Assembly (NCBI GenBank): GCA_017475265.1 | Contig: JAFVFY010000028.1 | Location: forward strand, 1 to 57,180 | Reading direction: 5' to 3' | Source of the DNA: Prevotella sp. | GTDB lineage: Bacteria; Bacteroidota; Bacteroidia; Bacteroidales; Bacteroidaceae | DNA: 57,180 bases | Shown here: one piece after another, positions 1 to 7,987 of the stretch | How positions within the stretch are numbered: the stretch's first letter is position 1 | Layout: each line of letters opens with the position of its first letter | Program-made: the position numbers and the translations under genes | The notes under the pieces: model-generated | Told to the model about the DNA's origin: nothing | Seen by the model: the letters and a program-made list of their open reading frames with translations, nothing else | Database searches by the model: none

Positions 1-33
1 AAGTTGGGGCTTATGCCTTACCTATAATATATT

Positions 34-166
34 GTTATGAGAAGTAATTATGCTAAGTAATTCGAAAAATTATCAAGCAATCAGCAATTTAGCATCAGCA
101 TGGGTATGACTACTTTGCATAACGATAAACTTGTCATAAAATTGTTTATGCGTAGCTTCTCATAAC
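34..166. repeat. Short inverted-repeat segment, possible MITE or IS end
   Basis: GTTATGAGAAG at 34-44 is matched by its exact reverse complement CTTCTCATAAC at 156-166. The enclosed 111 bases are AT-rich and hold no gene. The right arm stops exactly where the IS4-type transposase similarity begins at 167, so the segment may be a small insertion that cut the transposase, or the end of another element. No target duplication could be identified. Confidence 0.35.
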
Positions 167-445
167 GTGTTCAAGTGGATCAAGCAGCATCTCCAGGTCA
201 AGCGATTCTGGGGCGAGTCCGAGAACGCCGTCCGCATCCAGATACATATCGCCATCATCACCTACTGCCTCATTGCCATCATCGAGCACGAACTCAAAGT
301 TGGCAGGCCCGTGTTCGAGGTCATGCGCATCCTTGGCAAGTCGGCCCTCACCACGGACAGCATCCGCGACCTCCTCCTGCCTCTCAGGCAGCAGACTGAC
401 GAGCAGGACGACGGCCAGCTTTTCATTGATTTTAAATTCGATTAA
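167..445 (+). pseudogene. IS4-type transposase, C-terminal remnant
   Basis: The reading frame gives about 92 residues beginning VFKWIKQHLQVKRFWG and continuing SENAVRIQIHIAIITY. This matches the C-terminal end of IS4-family (DDE) transposases, where the F-K-W-I-K-Q block holds the last part of the catalytic core. Intact family members are several hundred residues, so the N-terminal DNA-binding domain and most of the DDE core are missing. Nothing upstream in frame resembles a transposase, because the similarity starts immediately after an inverted-repeat arm at 166. It cannot be an active transposase. Family assignment is from recognised motifs; the exact IS name is not determined. Confidence 0.65.
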
Positions 446-488
446 CGGCATTTAACCAAATAGTTTTGTTAACAGTAATTAAGAGTCA

Positions 489-1015
489 CTAGTGGACGAA
501 TTCCTCGACGGTCTTCTTGCACAGCGCATTCTCCTCGCTCCGGTGCAGGAACCTGTTCAAATACACGGTGGCCTTCTCATAGCTCGTGTCAGAGGACAGC
601 CCGAGAACCATGTCCGCAAGGTCGGCTTCCCAGATGCGCTCCTTCGGGCGCAGCTTGGAAAAGGCCTCGCCGTAGAGATACACGCCTATGCGGCCCGTCT
701 CGCACTCTACCTCGCAATAGCGCTCCGTTACTCCTTCCTGCTGCTCTTTTTTTTAGAGAGTCGTTCCATGTGGCCGTTGGCAACCTCCCCAAGGAGCTTG
801 TTGCCGGCCGCAATCGCTGGTTTCTCGTAGGCTGCAATGGTGCGCTTCACGGCGTCTATGCTGCTGAAGTCGGCATCGCTCAGGCCGGGCACACCGCCAT
901 CGACTTTCACGACATGCTCCTCAACCGAGCCGTCTTCCAGTGTAATACGGGCGATGAGCTCCATCGCGGCACCTCTCTTGATTTCCTTCTCACTACAGTT
1001 CTTTTCTTGATTCAT
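489..1015 (-). pseudogene. UPF0236/ISLre2-like transposase N-terminus, split at an A8 run
   Basis: Two frames meet here on the minus strand. The first runs from ATG at 1015 (or an internal Met at 964, MELIARITLEDGSVEE) to a stop at 728-730. The second is open across the same place and continues to a stop at 489. They join at eight consecutive A residues (747-754 on the plus strand as T8). A one-base slip there gives KKKEQQEGVTERYCEVEC and then the block LGLSSDTSYEKATVYLNRFL. That block resembles the N-terminal region of UPF0236/ISLre2-type transposases, in which a repeated S-Y-x-x-A-x-x-x-L pattern precedes the helix-turn-helix. The joined product would be about 170 residues, far below the family's usual length, so it is a truncated remnant. 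Family assignment is tentative. Confidence 0.45.
747..754 (-). other. A8 slippery run joining two transposase frames
   Basis: The minus strand reads TCT AAA AAA AAG in the first frame, which ends 16 bases later at TAA. One extra A, or a -1 ribosomal shift, enters the second open frame. Runs of A are used by several IS families for programmed frameshifting, but here the downstream frame is truncated, so simple decay is equally possible. Confidence 0.4.
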
Positions 1016-1336
1016 TGTCGTATTGGGGATTTGTACGACGCAAAGTTAATCAAGATCCGACGCTTGTCAATGTCCGGTAAAGATCGTTTAACATATTGAA
1101 TATCAGCAGATTCAGCCGTATAACGACAAGTGCATATAGTTGTGTACCCCCCTATGTCCCAACCTCAAACCGGAAGGCCTATGCGCATATAAAAACGAAT
1201 ACAACCATCTGACAATCAAATATATGAGGGATTTACAGAGTCTCCAAACACCTTTCGGGAGGGTGTCTGAGAACATGCGGATTAGCAAAGTTTAACTCTC
1301 AAAGGCGACTTTTCAACCGCACAGGTCGAAAACTTA
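1016..1336. other. Gene-free spacer
   Basis: This spacer holds no convincing gene. CAAAGTTA at 1041-1048 (TAACTTTG on the minus strand) is a plausible -7 box for the transposase remnant starting at 1015. The remainder, about 1050-1336, shows no RNA gene, no tandem repeat and no coding bias that I can see. Confidence 0.5.
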
Positions 1337-1370
1337 TAAGGCTCATGAGACCGAGGTCGCATGAGCCTTA
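1337..1370 (-). terminator. Rho-independent terminator of proA
   Basis: TAAGGCTCATG (1337-1347) pairs perfectly with CATGAGCCTTA (1360-1370), and GACC/GGTC inside extends the stem. On the minus strand the hairpin is followed by AAGTTTTCG. It begins four bases after the proA stop codon. Confidence 0.8.
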
Positions 1371-1374
1371 TTGA

Positions 1375-2670
1375 TTATGGTCTTGTCTGGCCTTCACCCT
1401 CTATGAGCCACTTATAGGTAGTGATTTCCTCGAGGGCCATGGGGCCACGGGGGCCAAGCTTCTGGGTGCTGATGCCTATCTCGGCACCAAGACCAAACTG
1501 GGCTCCGTCGGTGAAGCTGGTGGGCGCGTTCCAATAGACACAGGCGGCATCGACATGCTGCTGGAAGAGGCGAGCGGTCTCTTCATTGGCTGTGATGATG
1601 GCCTCGCTATGTCCAGAACCGTAGCGGTCGATGTGCTCCAAGGCCTCGTCCAGGCTGCCGACGGTTTTGATGGCCATCTTGTAGTCCATGAACTCCGTGC
1701 CGAAGCTGTCGGGGGTAGCCTTTTGAAGGAGTTGAGAGTTCTTGCTGCGCAAGCGTCCTTCGGCCGAGCAGAGAGTTGAGAGTTGAGAGTTTGCTACCGC
1801 ATTATAAGCCTCCTCGTCGCAGTAAAGTGTTACGGGAATCTTGTGTGTGAGCAATGGCTCTGCGATTGCGGGCAGGTCAGCAAGACGGTCGCGGTGGATG
1901 ATGAGACAGTCCAACGCATTACAAACGGAGACACGGCGTGTCTTGGCGTTGGTAATAATGGCTCGACCCATATCGAGGTCGCCGTCCTTGTCGAAGTAGG
2001 TGTTCACCACGCCAGCACCGGTCTCAATGACGGGCACGCGGGCATTATCGCGAACAAAGTCTATCAGCCGCCGTCCGCCGCGAGGTATGCACAGGTCAAT
2101 GTAGCCCACGGCACCGAGCATCGCTCCCGTAGCTTCGTGGGTGGCGGGGAGCAGGGTCACCACGTCGGGGTCTACTCCATGCTGTCGCAGAACCTCGTGG
2201 ATAAGCTCCACGGCGGCACGGTTGCTGCTGTCAGCATCCTTGCCACCCTTCAGCACACAGGCATTACCGCTCTTGAAACAAAGGGAGAACACGTCGAAGG
2301 TGACGTTAGGCCGAGCCTCGTAAATCATGCCGATTACGCCGAAAGGCACACTCACCCGACAGAGCCGCAGTCCGTTAGCCAGCGTCTTCTGCTTCGTGAC
2401 ATGTCCCAGCGGCGAGGGCAGCGTGGCCACGTTACGCATGTCGGCGGCGATGGCCTCCAGTCGGGCTGGCGTGAGCTGTAGCCGGTCGTAGAGAGGATTA
2501 TCCTTGTCCATACGCGAGAGGTCGTCGCCATTGGCCTCAAGAATCATTTCCTGCCTGGCCACGATGGCATCGGCAACGTCAAGCAGCACACTGTTACGTT
2601 CTTCATCGGTAAGTAGAGCCAGGCTGCGGCTGGCACGCTTTACACGTTCAAATATTTCCTTCATTTCCAT
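1375..2670 (-). CDS. proA: Gamma-glutamyl phosphate reductase
   Basis: ProA reduces L-glutamyl 5-phosphate to glutamate semialdehyde with NADPH, the second step of proline synthesis, in the cytosol. The aldehyde-dehydrogenase fold is intact, with the nucleophile region [12 protein letters not shown] holding the catalytic Cys, and a C-terminal [13 protein letters not shown] block followed by RGPMALEE. The frame is open back to 2709, but a TAACTTTG -7 box lies at 2679-2686, so translation most likely starts at ATG 2670 ([10 protein letters not shown]) on a very short leader. About 20 residues near position 300 (NSQLSTL...KNSQLLQK) are foreign to the family and are encoded by a repeat at 1728-1791. 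proB and proC are not in the window. Confidence 0.95.
   Translation of the reverse strand: MEMKEIFERVKRASRSLALLTDEERNSVLLDVADAIVARQEMILEANGDDLSRMDKDNPLYDRLQLTPARLEAIAADMRNVATLPSPLGHVTKQKTLANGLRLCRVSVPFGVIGMIYEARPNVTFDVFSLCFKSGNACVLKGGKDADSSNRAAVELIHEVLRQHGVDPDVVTLLPATHEATGAMLGAVGYIDLCIPRGGRRLIDFVRDNARVPVIETGAGVVNTYFDKDGDLDMGRAIITNAKTRRVSVCNALDCLIIHRDRLADLPAIAEPLLTHKIPVTLYCDEEAYNAVANSQLSTLCSAEGRLRSKNSQLLQKATPDSFGTEFMDYKMAIKTVGSLDEALEHIDRYGSGHSEAIITANEETARLFQQHVDAACVYWNAPTSFTDGAQFGLGAEIGISTQKLGPRGPMALEEITTYKWLIEGEGQTRP
1728..1791 (-). repeat. In-frame repeat insertion inside proA
   Basis: The coding strand carries AACTCTCAACTCTCAACTC-type repeats on both sides of a GC-rich centre (TGCTCGGCCGAAGGACGC). 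The segment adds an NSQLSTL...KNSQLL peptide without breaking the ProA frame. A related motif is found in the HisC-like gene at 27091-27110. Confidence 0.7.
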
Positions 2671-2678
2671 AATGGCGG

Positions 2679-2709
2679 CAAAGTTACGAAGAAAGGACGG
2701 AACAGCCAA
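2679..2709 (-). promoter_or_regulatory. proA promoter
   Basis: Minus-strand -7 box TAACTTTG (2679-2686) and TTG (2707-2709) are separated by 20 bases, matching the Bacteroidetes TTTG-N(19-21)-TAnnTTTG pattern. Its position decides against the upstream TTG start at 2709. Confidence 0.7.
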
Positions 2710-2727
2710 GTGATTATGATAGATTAA

Positions 2728-4404
2728 CTAAACCAACTGGCGGGCTCTCTCAAGGGCAAGGTCGATATGGTTGCAGATATTCTCCTCGCCGAGGAGCTGG
2801 TTGAAGCCGTTGCGAACAAGCACGTCCTCCACCTTCTTGTTCACGCCAGAGAGGACGATGGTGATGCCCTCCTTCTGGCTCATCAAGCAGAGGTTCTCTA
2901 AGTTGTGCAAGCCCGTCGAGTCGATGAAGGGTACCTTGCGCATACGGATGATGCGCACCTTCGGACGGTTGCCGTAGCGGCCCATGAGGTCCTCGAAACG
3001 GTTACCAGCGCCGAAGAAGTAGGGGCCGTTGATCTCATAGACCTCCACGCCCTTCGGGATGGTGAGGTGCTCCAGGTTTCCTGCCTGCATGTCGGCGTCC
3101 TCGTTCAGGTCAATCTCGTCGTAGACAGCACGCACATCGGTGGTCTCGCTCATGCGGCGCATGAAGAGCAGACAGGCGCAGATGAGTCCCACCTCGATGG
3201 CCACGGTGAGGTCGAAGATAATCGTCAGGAAGAAGGTGAGGAGGAGCACGGTGATGTCGCTCTTCGGGTTGCGCATCAGGGCGCGGAACGAGCGCCAGCC
3301 GCTCATGCCGTAGCTCACGACGACGAGCACACCAGCCAGACAGGCCATGGGGATGTACTGCGCCAGAGGCATGAGGAAGAGGAAGATGAGCAGGAGCACC
3401 ACGGCGTGAACGATGCCGGCGATAGGCGAGCGTCCACCATTATTAATATTGGTCATGGTGCGGGCGATGGCTCCCGTGGCGGGTATGCCTCCGAAGAGCG
3501 GTGTGACGAGGTTGGCCACGCCCTGGCCTATCAATTCGGTGTTGGAATTGTGGTGATCGCCGATGACACCATCGGCAACGGTTGCCGACAGCAGGCTCTC
3601 AATAGCTCCTAGCACGGCGATGGTCAAGGCTGGGGCAACAAGACCCTTGATGGTCTCCCACGTCAATTCAGGCACCACGGCTCCAGGCAGCTGCGAAGAA
3701 ATGCTGAAGCGGTCGCCGATGGTCTCAATGCTGGTCACGCCGGCATACTGCTTCAAAAGCAGGGCGGCGACGGTCATCACGATGATGGCTATCAAAGAGC
3801 CGGGCACGCGTTTGCTCAACTTCGGAGCTATGGCAATGATGGCGACGCTGAGCAAACCGACGGCGGCACTCCACGGGTCGATGGTGCCCAGGTTCTGGAA
3901 GTAGGCTATCCACCGCTCGATGAAGTCGCTTGGTGCAGAGTCCATTTGCATACCAAGCAGGTCTTTCACCTGAGTAGTGAAGATGGTGACGGCGATGCCA
4001 CTAGTAAAGCCCACGATGATGGGATAGGGAATGTACTTGATAATGGTTCCAAGGTGGAGCAGTCCGAAGAGGATAAGAAACACGCCAGCCATGAGCGTGG
4101 CGATGGTCAGGCCAGTCATGCCGTACTGGCCGATGATGCCGGCCACAATAACGATAAAGGCTCCGGTTGGGCCGCCTATCTGCACTTTGCTGCCACCGAG
4201 GGCAGAGATGATAAAACCAGCCACGATGGCCGTGATGATGCCTTTTTCGGGCGAAACGCCACTGGCAATACCGAAGGCGATGGCCAGCGGAAGGGCTACG
4301 ATGCCCACGATGACACCGGCCATGAGGTCGGCCATGAACGTCTGTTTGTTGTAGTTGCGGAGGGCCGAGAACATCTTCGGCCGGAAGTCTAATTTCTTTT
4401 CCAT
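2728..4404 (-). CDS. SulP-family anion transporter with STAS domain
   Basis: This 558-residue inner-membrane protein belongs to the SulP/SLC26 family, which transports sulfate, bicarbonate or other inorganic anions with proton or sodium. The N-terminal part has many hydrophobic helices and the family motifs around ADLMAGVIVGIVALPLAIAF and GGPTGAFIVIVAGIIG. The C-terminal part from about residue 440 is a STAS domain containing VPFIDSTGLHNLENL, whose Ser-Thr position is the usual phosphorylation site in STAS regulators. Length is normal. A -7 box lies at 4433-4440. It is read in the same direction as proA, 18 bases upstream of the proA open frame, but proA has its own promoter. Which anion it carries cannot be read from the sequence. 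Confidence 0.92.
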   Translation of the reverse strand: MEKKLDFRPKMFSALRNYNKQTFMADLMAGVIVGIVALPLAIAFGIASGVSPEKGIITAIVAGFIISALGGSKVQIGGPTGAFIVIVAGIIGQYGMTGLTIATLMAGVFLILFGLLHLGTIIKYIPYPIIVGFTSGIAVTIFTTQVKDLLGMQMDSAPSDFIERWIAYFQNLGTIDPWSAAVGLLSVAIIAIAPKLSKRVPGSLIAIIVMTVAALLLKQYAGVTSIETIGDRFSISSQLPGAVVPELTWETIKGLVAPALTIAVLGAIESLLSATVADGVIGDHHNSNTELIGQGVANLVTPLFGGIPATGAIARTMTNINNGGRSPIAGIVHAVVLLLIFLFLMPLAQYIPMACLAGVLVVVSYGMSGWRSFRALMRNPKSDITVLLLTFFLTIIFDLTVAIEVGLICACLLFMRRMSETTDVRAVYDEIDLNEDADMQAGNLEHLTIPKGVEVYEINGPYFFGAGNRFEDLMGRYGNRPKVRIIRMRKVPFIDSTGLHNLENLCLMSQKEGITIVLSGVNKKVEDVLVRNGFNQLLGEENICNHIDLALERARQLV

Positions 4405-4432
4405 ATTGTTGTTACCCTATTGAAAACGAGTG

Positions 4433-4440
4433 CAAAAGTA
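4433..4440 (-). promoter_or_regulatory. -7 box of the SulP gene
   Basis: TACTTTTG on the minus strand, followed by GC and 29 bases upstream of the start codon at 4404. Confidence 0.6.
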
Positions 4441-4549
4441 CGACTTCTACATCATCCTGCCAAAGAAATGCATCAATAGTGCAACTTTATGCCATTTTAT
4501 TTGATGTATTTCTATTTTACTGTTCCGCAGGGTATAGGAATTGTGTCCT

Positions 4550-5047
4550 CTATTCCATCGCGCCGCTGAAGCTGATAGGGTCGCGGTTCTGCGACCTCAC
4601 GTTGATGAACGCCTCGCCCGTGTCAAACAGCTCTACCATATAATAATAAGTGTCCTCCTCGGTTTTCACGTTCATCTCCAACCGATAGAGGTTCGACTTT
4701 GGCTGGCTTTCTATGTAGTGCAGGATGGGAGCCTCGAAGTTCAGTCCTATCGAGGGCGAGGTGAATGGTGCCTGGTGAGCCTGTCCCAGATAGGGAAGAT
4801 AACTGCGCAGCGTGTCGCCCCGCAGCTCCAGGAAGAAATCGGATGTCACCGTCCGTGCCCCATAGCGAAGTGTATTCATCGAGATAATGCCGATATGCAA
4901 TTGCCTCTTTGCGACAGCCTCTTCAACAGTCTGCCGCATCTTCATACGCCGTTCAGCCTTCTCCTGCTGGGAGGCACAGTTAGCCAAAGCCAATGCCATG
5001 GATACCGTCAGCACCACCCCGCCTATCATCTTGACATATTGTTTCAT
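4550..5047 (-). CDS. DUF4251-type lipoprotein
   Basis: This gene encodes a 165-residue envelope protein. The start ATG at 5045-5047 is chosen because a TAACTTTG -7 box lies just upstream (5053-5060); the frame is open further but the extension is antisense to the neighbouring phosphoesterase gene. The N-terminus MKQYVKMIGGVVLTVSMALA ends in LANCAS, a lipoprotein signal with Cys at the cleavage site. The body has features of the Bacteroidetes DUF4251 family: a central 'DFFLELRGDTLRSYLPYLGQA' type segment and a C-terminal beta-rich half containing YRLEMNVKTEEDTYYYMVEL. The family's function is unknown. It is transcribed divergently from the phosphoesterase. Confidence 0.8.
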   Translation of the reverse strand: MKQYVKMIGGVVLTVSMALALANCASQQEKAERRMKMRQTVEEAVAKRQLHIGIISMNTLRYGARTVTSDFFLELRGDTLRSYLPYLGQAHQAPFTSPSIGLNFEAPILHYIESQPKSNLYRLEMNVKTEEDTYYYMVELFDTGEAFINVRSQNRDPISFSGAME

Positions 5048-5052
5048 GCGGG

Positions 5053-5060
5053 CAAAGTTA
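5053..5060 (-). promoter_or_regulatory. -7 box of the DUF4251 gene
   Basis: TAACTTTG on the minus strand lies 5 bases from the ATG at 5047, so the mRNA would be leaderless or nearly so. It fixes the start codon. Confidence 0.6.
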
Positions 5061-5155
5061 AGCATTTTATTTTGATTCACAAAGAAAACTACTGAGAATA
5101 TCTGTGAAATGCCTTTAATTCCATCAACCCACATAGTTTTTGTATGGATATATGC

Positions 5156-5184
5156 TTGAGTTTCATTTTTTCTTCGTACCTTTG
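5156..5184 (+). promoter_or_regulatory. Promoter of the YfcE-like gene
   Basis: TTG at 5156-5158 and TACCTTTG at 5177-5184 with 18 bases between them. The ATG follows at 5216. Confidence 0.65.
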
Positions 5185-5215
5185 TACCCGTAATTGCGAC
5201 AATAGACAAAAAAGC

Positions 5216-5707
5216 ATGAAGACAATTGGCATTATCAGCGATACGCACAGCTACTGGGACGAAAAGTACCTGCACTACTTTGAGCCGTGTGATGAGATAT
5301 GGCACGCGGGCGATATCGGGAGCGTGGAGGTGGCAGAACGATTGGCGGCGTTCCGTCCGCTGAGGGCTGTCTGCGGCAACTGCGACGGCGGCGACCTGAG
5401 ACTGATGTACCGCGAGCTGAACCGCTTCAAGTGCGAGGATGTCGATGTGCTCATCAAACACATCGGCGGCTATCCCGGAAACTACGACCCCAGCGTGCGC
5501 AATCTGCTCTTCACCAAGCCGCCAAAGCTCTTCATCGCCGGACACTCGCATATCCTCAAGGTGAAGTACGACAAGACGCTCGACTTGCTACACCTCAACC
5601 CCGGAGCAGCCAGCATGCAGGGCTGGCACAAGGAGCGCACACTGATGCGACTGGTCATCGACGGCGCGACGTTTAAAGACTTGGAGGTCATCACGCTTGC
5701 AGACTAA
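5216..5707 (+). CDS. YfcE/MJ0936-type metallophosphoesterase
   Basis: This 163-residue cytosolic protein has the full set of calcineurin-like metal-binding motifs: SDTHSYWDE near the N-terminus, HAGDIGS, GNCDGGD, and GHSH. In this family they bind two divalent metals and hydrolyse phosphodiesters in vitro; the physiological substrate is usually unknown. Translation is placed at MKTIGIISDTH (5216), downstream of a TACCTTTG box at 5177-5184 that excludes the ATG at 5144. The gene is complete and of normal family length. A 7-bp tandem repeat follows the stop codon directly. Confidence 0.9.
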   Translation: MKTIGIISDTHSYWDEKYLHYFEPCDEIWHAGDIGSVEVAERLAAFRPLRAVCGNCDGGDLRLMYRELNRFKCEDVDVLIKHIGGYPGNYDPSVRNLLFTKPPKLFIAGHSHILKVKYDKTLDLLHLNPGAASMQGWHKERTLMRLVIDGATFKDLEVITLAD

Positions 5708-5801
5708 AGACACAGACCACAGACTTTGGACTATAGACTTCAGACTACAGACTTTAGACTATAGACTTCAGACTACAGACTTTAGACTTTAGACTTTAGA
5801 C
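5708..5801. repeat. 7-bp tandem repeat (AGACTNN)
   Basis: About a dozen heptamers of the form AGACTTT/AGACTAT/AGACTTC/AGACTAC run without a break between the phosphoesterase stop codon and the next small gene. Copy number is likely to vary between strains. No coding role is seen. Confidence 0.85.
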
Positions 5802-5802
5802 A

Positions 5803-5976
5803 ATGAAACAGTATCTCGTAGAAATCGCCATTTGTACAATAGTTGCGGCAGTCGCAACGTTATTATTTTATATCATCGGACTGGACAAGACAGCACAGGA
5901 GGCCGCCACCACCTTCGGCACCTGCTTCCTCGTGATGTTCGTCCTCGGAATGTGGAACCGCCTGAAGAGGAAATAG
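5803..5976 (+). CDS. Small two-helix membrane protein
   Basis: An ATG frame of 57 residues reads MKQYLVEIAICTIVAAVATL, then a hydrophobic stretch, a short polar turn (GLDKTAQEAAT), a second hydrophobic helix (TCFLVMFVLGM) and a basic end WNRLKRK. This is a typical small inner-membrane hairpin with a positive cytoplasmic tail. It starts two bases after the heptamer repeat and precedes rfbB by 46 bases. I do not recognise a named family. Codon use is like that of its neighbours, which supports a real gene. Confidence 0.6.
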   Translation: MKQYLVEIAICTIVAAVATLLFYIIGLDKTAQEAATTFGTCFLVMFVLGMWNRLKRK

Positions 5977-5984
5977 CAAAACTA

Positions 5985-6020
5985 ACAAATCGTAAATAGA
6001 AAATTAGTAAATCGTAAATA
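5985..6020. repeat. AAATCGTAAATA direct repeats before rfbB
   Basis: AAATCGTAAATA occurs twice, at 5987-5998 and 6008-6019, with the period filled by GAAAATTAGT. It lies in the 46-base spacer between the small membrane gene and rfbB. Confidence 0.6.
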
Positions 6021-6022
6021 AT

Positions 6023-7156
6023 ATGAAGACCATCGTTATCACCGGCGGAGCCGGATTCATTGGCAGCCATGTGGTTCGCCTTTTCGTGAACAAGTACCCT
6101 GAGTATCACATCATCAACCTCGACAAGCTGACGTATGCCGGTAACCTGGCCAATCTGAAGGACATCGAGGACCGTCCGAACTACGAGTTCGTGAAGATGG
6201 ACATCTGCGACTTCGACGCCTTCTACCAGCTGATGCAGGACAAGAAGGTAGACGGCATCATCCACCTCGCCGCCGAGAGCCACGTGGACCGCTCTATCAA
6301 GGACCCGTTCACCTTTGCCAAGACTAACGTCATGGGAACGCTCTCGCTGCTCCAGGCCGCAAAGCTCTACTGGGAGAGCCTGCCGGAGAAGTACGAAGGC
6401 AAGCGCTTCTACCACATTAGTACCGATGAGGTCTATGGCACCCTGGAGCTGACACACCCCGAAGGCATCGAGCCGCCGTTCACCACCACCGCCTCCTCGG
6501 CAGAGCATCACTTAGCCTACGGCGACAAGTTCTTCCTCGAGACCACTAAGTACAATCCCCACTCGCCGTACAGCGCTGCAAAGGCTTCTTCAGACCACTT
6601 CGTCCGTGCCTACCACGACACCTACGGCATGCCCGTCGTCGTGACCAACTGCTCGAACAACTACGGCCCGTTCCAGTTCCCAGAGAAACTCATCCCCCTG
6701 TTCATTAATAATATAAGGCACCGCAAACCACTGCCTGTCTATGGAAAGGGCGAGAACGTGCGCGACTGGCTCTACGTCGAGGATCATGCCCGTGCCATCG
6801 ACCTCATCTTCCACAAGGGCAAGATTGCCGACACATACAACATCGGCGGCTTCAACGAGTGGAAGAACATCGACATCATCCGCGTGCTCATCAACACCGT
6901 GGACCGTCTCCTGGGTCGTAAGGAGGGCGAGGACATGGACCTCATCACCTACGTCACCGACCGTGCCGGCCACGACCTGCGCTACGCCATCGACAGCACG
7001 AAGCTGCAGCGCGAGCTCGGCTGGGAGCCCAGCCTGCAGTTCGAGGAGGGCATCGAAAAGACCGTCCGCTGGTATCTCGACAACCAAGAGTGGCTCGACA
7101 ACGTCACGAGCGGCGACTACCAGAAGTACTACGACAACATGTACAAGAACAGGTAA
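6023..7156 (+). CDS. rfbB: dTDP-glucose 4,6-dehydratase
   Basis: RfbB/RmlB converts dTDP-glucose to dTDP-4-keto-6-deoxyglucose with bound NAD. The 377-residue protein begins MKTIVITGGAGFIGSH, which contains the GxxGxxG Rossmann motif. It continues with HLAAESHVDRS, the active-site STDEVYG, and YSAAKASSDH with the Tyr-x-x-x-Lys pair. It is slightly longer than many RmlB proteins because of a segment SAEHHLAYGDKFFLETTKYN that is usual in the Bacteroidales subtype. It opens the amino-deoxysugar cluster whose next genes (8957-11456) lie beyond a transposase insertion. rfbA, which would make dTDP-glucose, is not in the window. Confidence 0.95.
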   Translation: MKTIVITGGAGFIGSHVVRLFVNKYPEYHIINLDKLTYAGNLANLKDIEDRPNYEFVKMDICDFDAFYQLMQDKKVDGIIHLAAESHVDRSIKDPFTFAKTNVMGTLSLLQAAKLYWESLPEKYEGKRFYHISTDEVYGTLELTHPEGIEPPFTTTASSAEHHLAYGDKFFLETTKYNPHSPYSAAKASSDHFVRAYHDTYGMPVVVTNCSNNYGPFQFPEKLIPLFINNIRHRKPLPVYGKGENVRDWLYVEDHARAIDLIFHKGKIADTYNIGGFNEWKNIDIIRVLINTVDRLLGRKEGEDMDLITYVTDRAGHDLRYAIDSTKLQRELGWEPSLQFEEGIEKTVRWYLDNQEWLDNVTSGDYQKYYDNMYKNR

Positions 7157-7176
7157 AAGCCCATCTAAGCCCTTCA

Positions 7177-7234
7177 GTAGCAAACCCTCCGCAGCCTCTT
7201 CTGTAGCAAACCCTCCGCAGCCTCTTCTGTAGCA
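7177..7234. repeat. 26-bp direct repeat
   Basis: GTAGCAAACCCTCCGCAGCC followed by TCTTCT begins at 7177, 7203 and, partially, at 7229. It lies between rfbB and the first REP unit. Confidence 0.8.
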
Positions 7235-7353
7235 AAAGCCCCGAAGGGGCGACAAGACTAGAGACGGGGGTGACAACCCCCGGAACAGTGACATCGACCA
7301 GGACAAAAGCCCCGAAGGGGCGACAGATTACAGACGGGGGTGCAAGCCCCCGG
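7234..7353. repeat. Pair of REP-like palindromic units, left of the transposase
   Basis: Two units (7234-7283 and 7305-7353) share one layout: a hairpin GCCCCGAAGGGGC, a spacer GACARNNTANAGAC, then a hairpin GGGGGTG...CCCCC and GG. They run in the same direction and stand 23 bases before the transposase start. Confidence 0.85.
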
Positions 7354-7376
7354 CGAAGGGACAACAAAACAATCCA

Positions 7377-7832
7377 ATGGCCAGTTCATTAGTAAAAATA
7401 GATATTCATCTCATTTTCCACGTCAAAAGCACGGGCGTTACCATGCGTGAGAACGATTTGCCGCGAATATTCCAATATATCGGTGGCATCATCCGTGAAA
7501 TGAACGCAATACCCATGGAAATTGGCGGAATGAAAGACCATGTGCATATTTTTACGTCGCTCCCAAAAACTGTAGCATTGACCGATTTCGTCAGGGACAT
7601 CAAGGCCAACAGCAGCAGATGGATAAAGCAAATAGACCATTATTATGCACCATTTGCCTGGCAAGATGGTTATGGGGCGTTTTCGGTCAGCCCTTCGTTG
7701 TCGGAAAAGACAGTCAATTACATAAGGAATCAAAAGGAACACCATCGCAAGAGATCGTTTAGGGAAGAATACAAACTTTTCCTGGATGCCTACGGTATAG
7801 ATTATGACGAGAAATATGCGTTTAGTGATTAA
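7377..7832 (+). CDS. REP-associated tyrosine transposase (IS200/Y1 type)
   Basis: This 151-residue Y1 transposase belongs to the TnpA_REP group of HUH single-strand nucleases. The metal-binding HUH motif is seen in GGMKDHVHIF, and the nucleophilic Tyr in VNYIRNQKEHH with the family's Tyr-x-x-x-Gln arrangement. The length is normal and both catalytic motifs are present, so it may be active. Inverted pairs of REP-like palindromes flank it at 7234-7353 and 7851-7970, which is the standard setting for such enzymes and points to the hairpins as its substrates. It lies between rfbB and the rest of the sugar cluster, so it probably entered an older operon. Confidence 0.9.
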   Translation: MASSLVKIDIHLIFHVKSTGVTMRENDLPRIFQYIGGIIREMNAIPMEIGGMKDHVHIFTSLPKTVALTDFVRDIKANSSRWIKQIDHYYAPFAWQDGYGAFSVSPSLSEKTVNYIRNQKEHHRKRSFREEYKLFLDAYGIDYDEKYAFSD

Positions 7833-7850
7833 TATCTGCCGCCCCTTCGG

Positions 7851-7970
7851 CCGGGGGCTTACACCCCCGTCTGTAATCTGTCGCCCTTTCAGGGCTTTTG
7901 TCTTGGTCGGTGTCACTGCTCCGGGGGTTATCACCCCCGTCTGTAATCTTACCGCCCCTTTGGGACTTTC
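7851..7970. repeat. Pair of REP-like units, right of the transposase, inverted
   Basis: Units at 7851-7899 and 7921-7970 are the reverse complement of those on the left (CCGGGGGCTTACACCCCCG, then TCTGTAATCTGTCGCCC). Both pairs point away from the transposase gene symmetrically, forming a composite about 740 bases long. Confidence 0.85.
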
Positions 7971-7987
7971 TGCGACTTCGGGACTTT

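Noticed and set aside
3946-4392. Long plus-strand open frames across the SulP, mutS, LepB and DUF5686 genes
   Set aside because: They are antisense to well-recognised proteins, are His/Asp- or Leu/Val-rich as expected for mirror frames of such genes, and show no family motifs.
5051-5551. N-terminal extension of the DUF4251 protein up to 5551
   Set aside because: It is antisense to the phosphoesterase gene, contains no similarity, and the -7 box at 5053-5060 plus a lipoprotein signal at 5047 fix the start.
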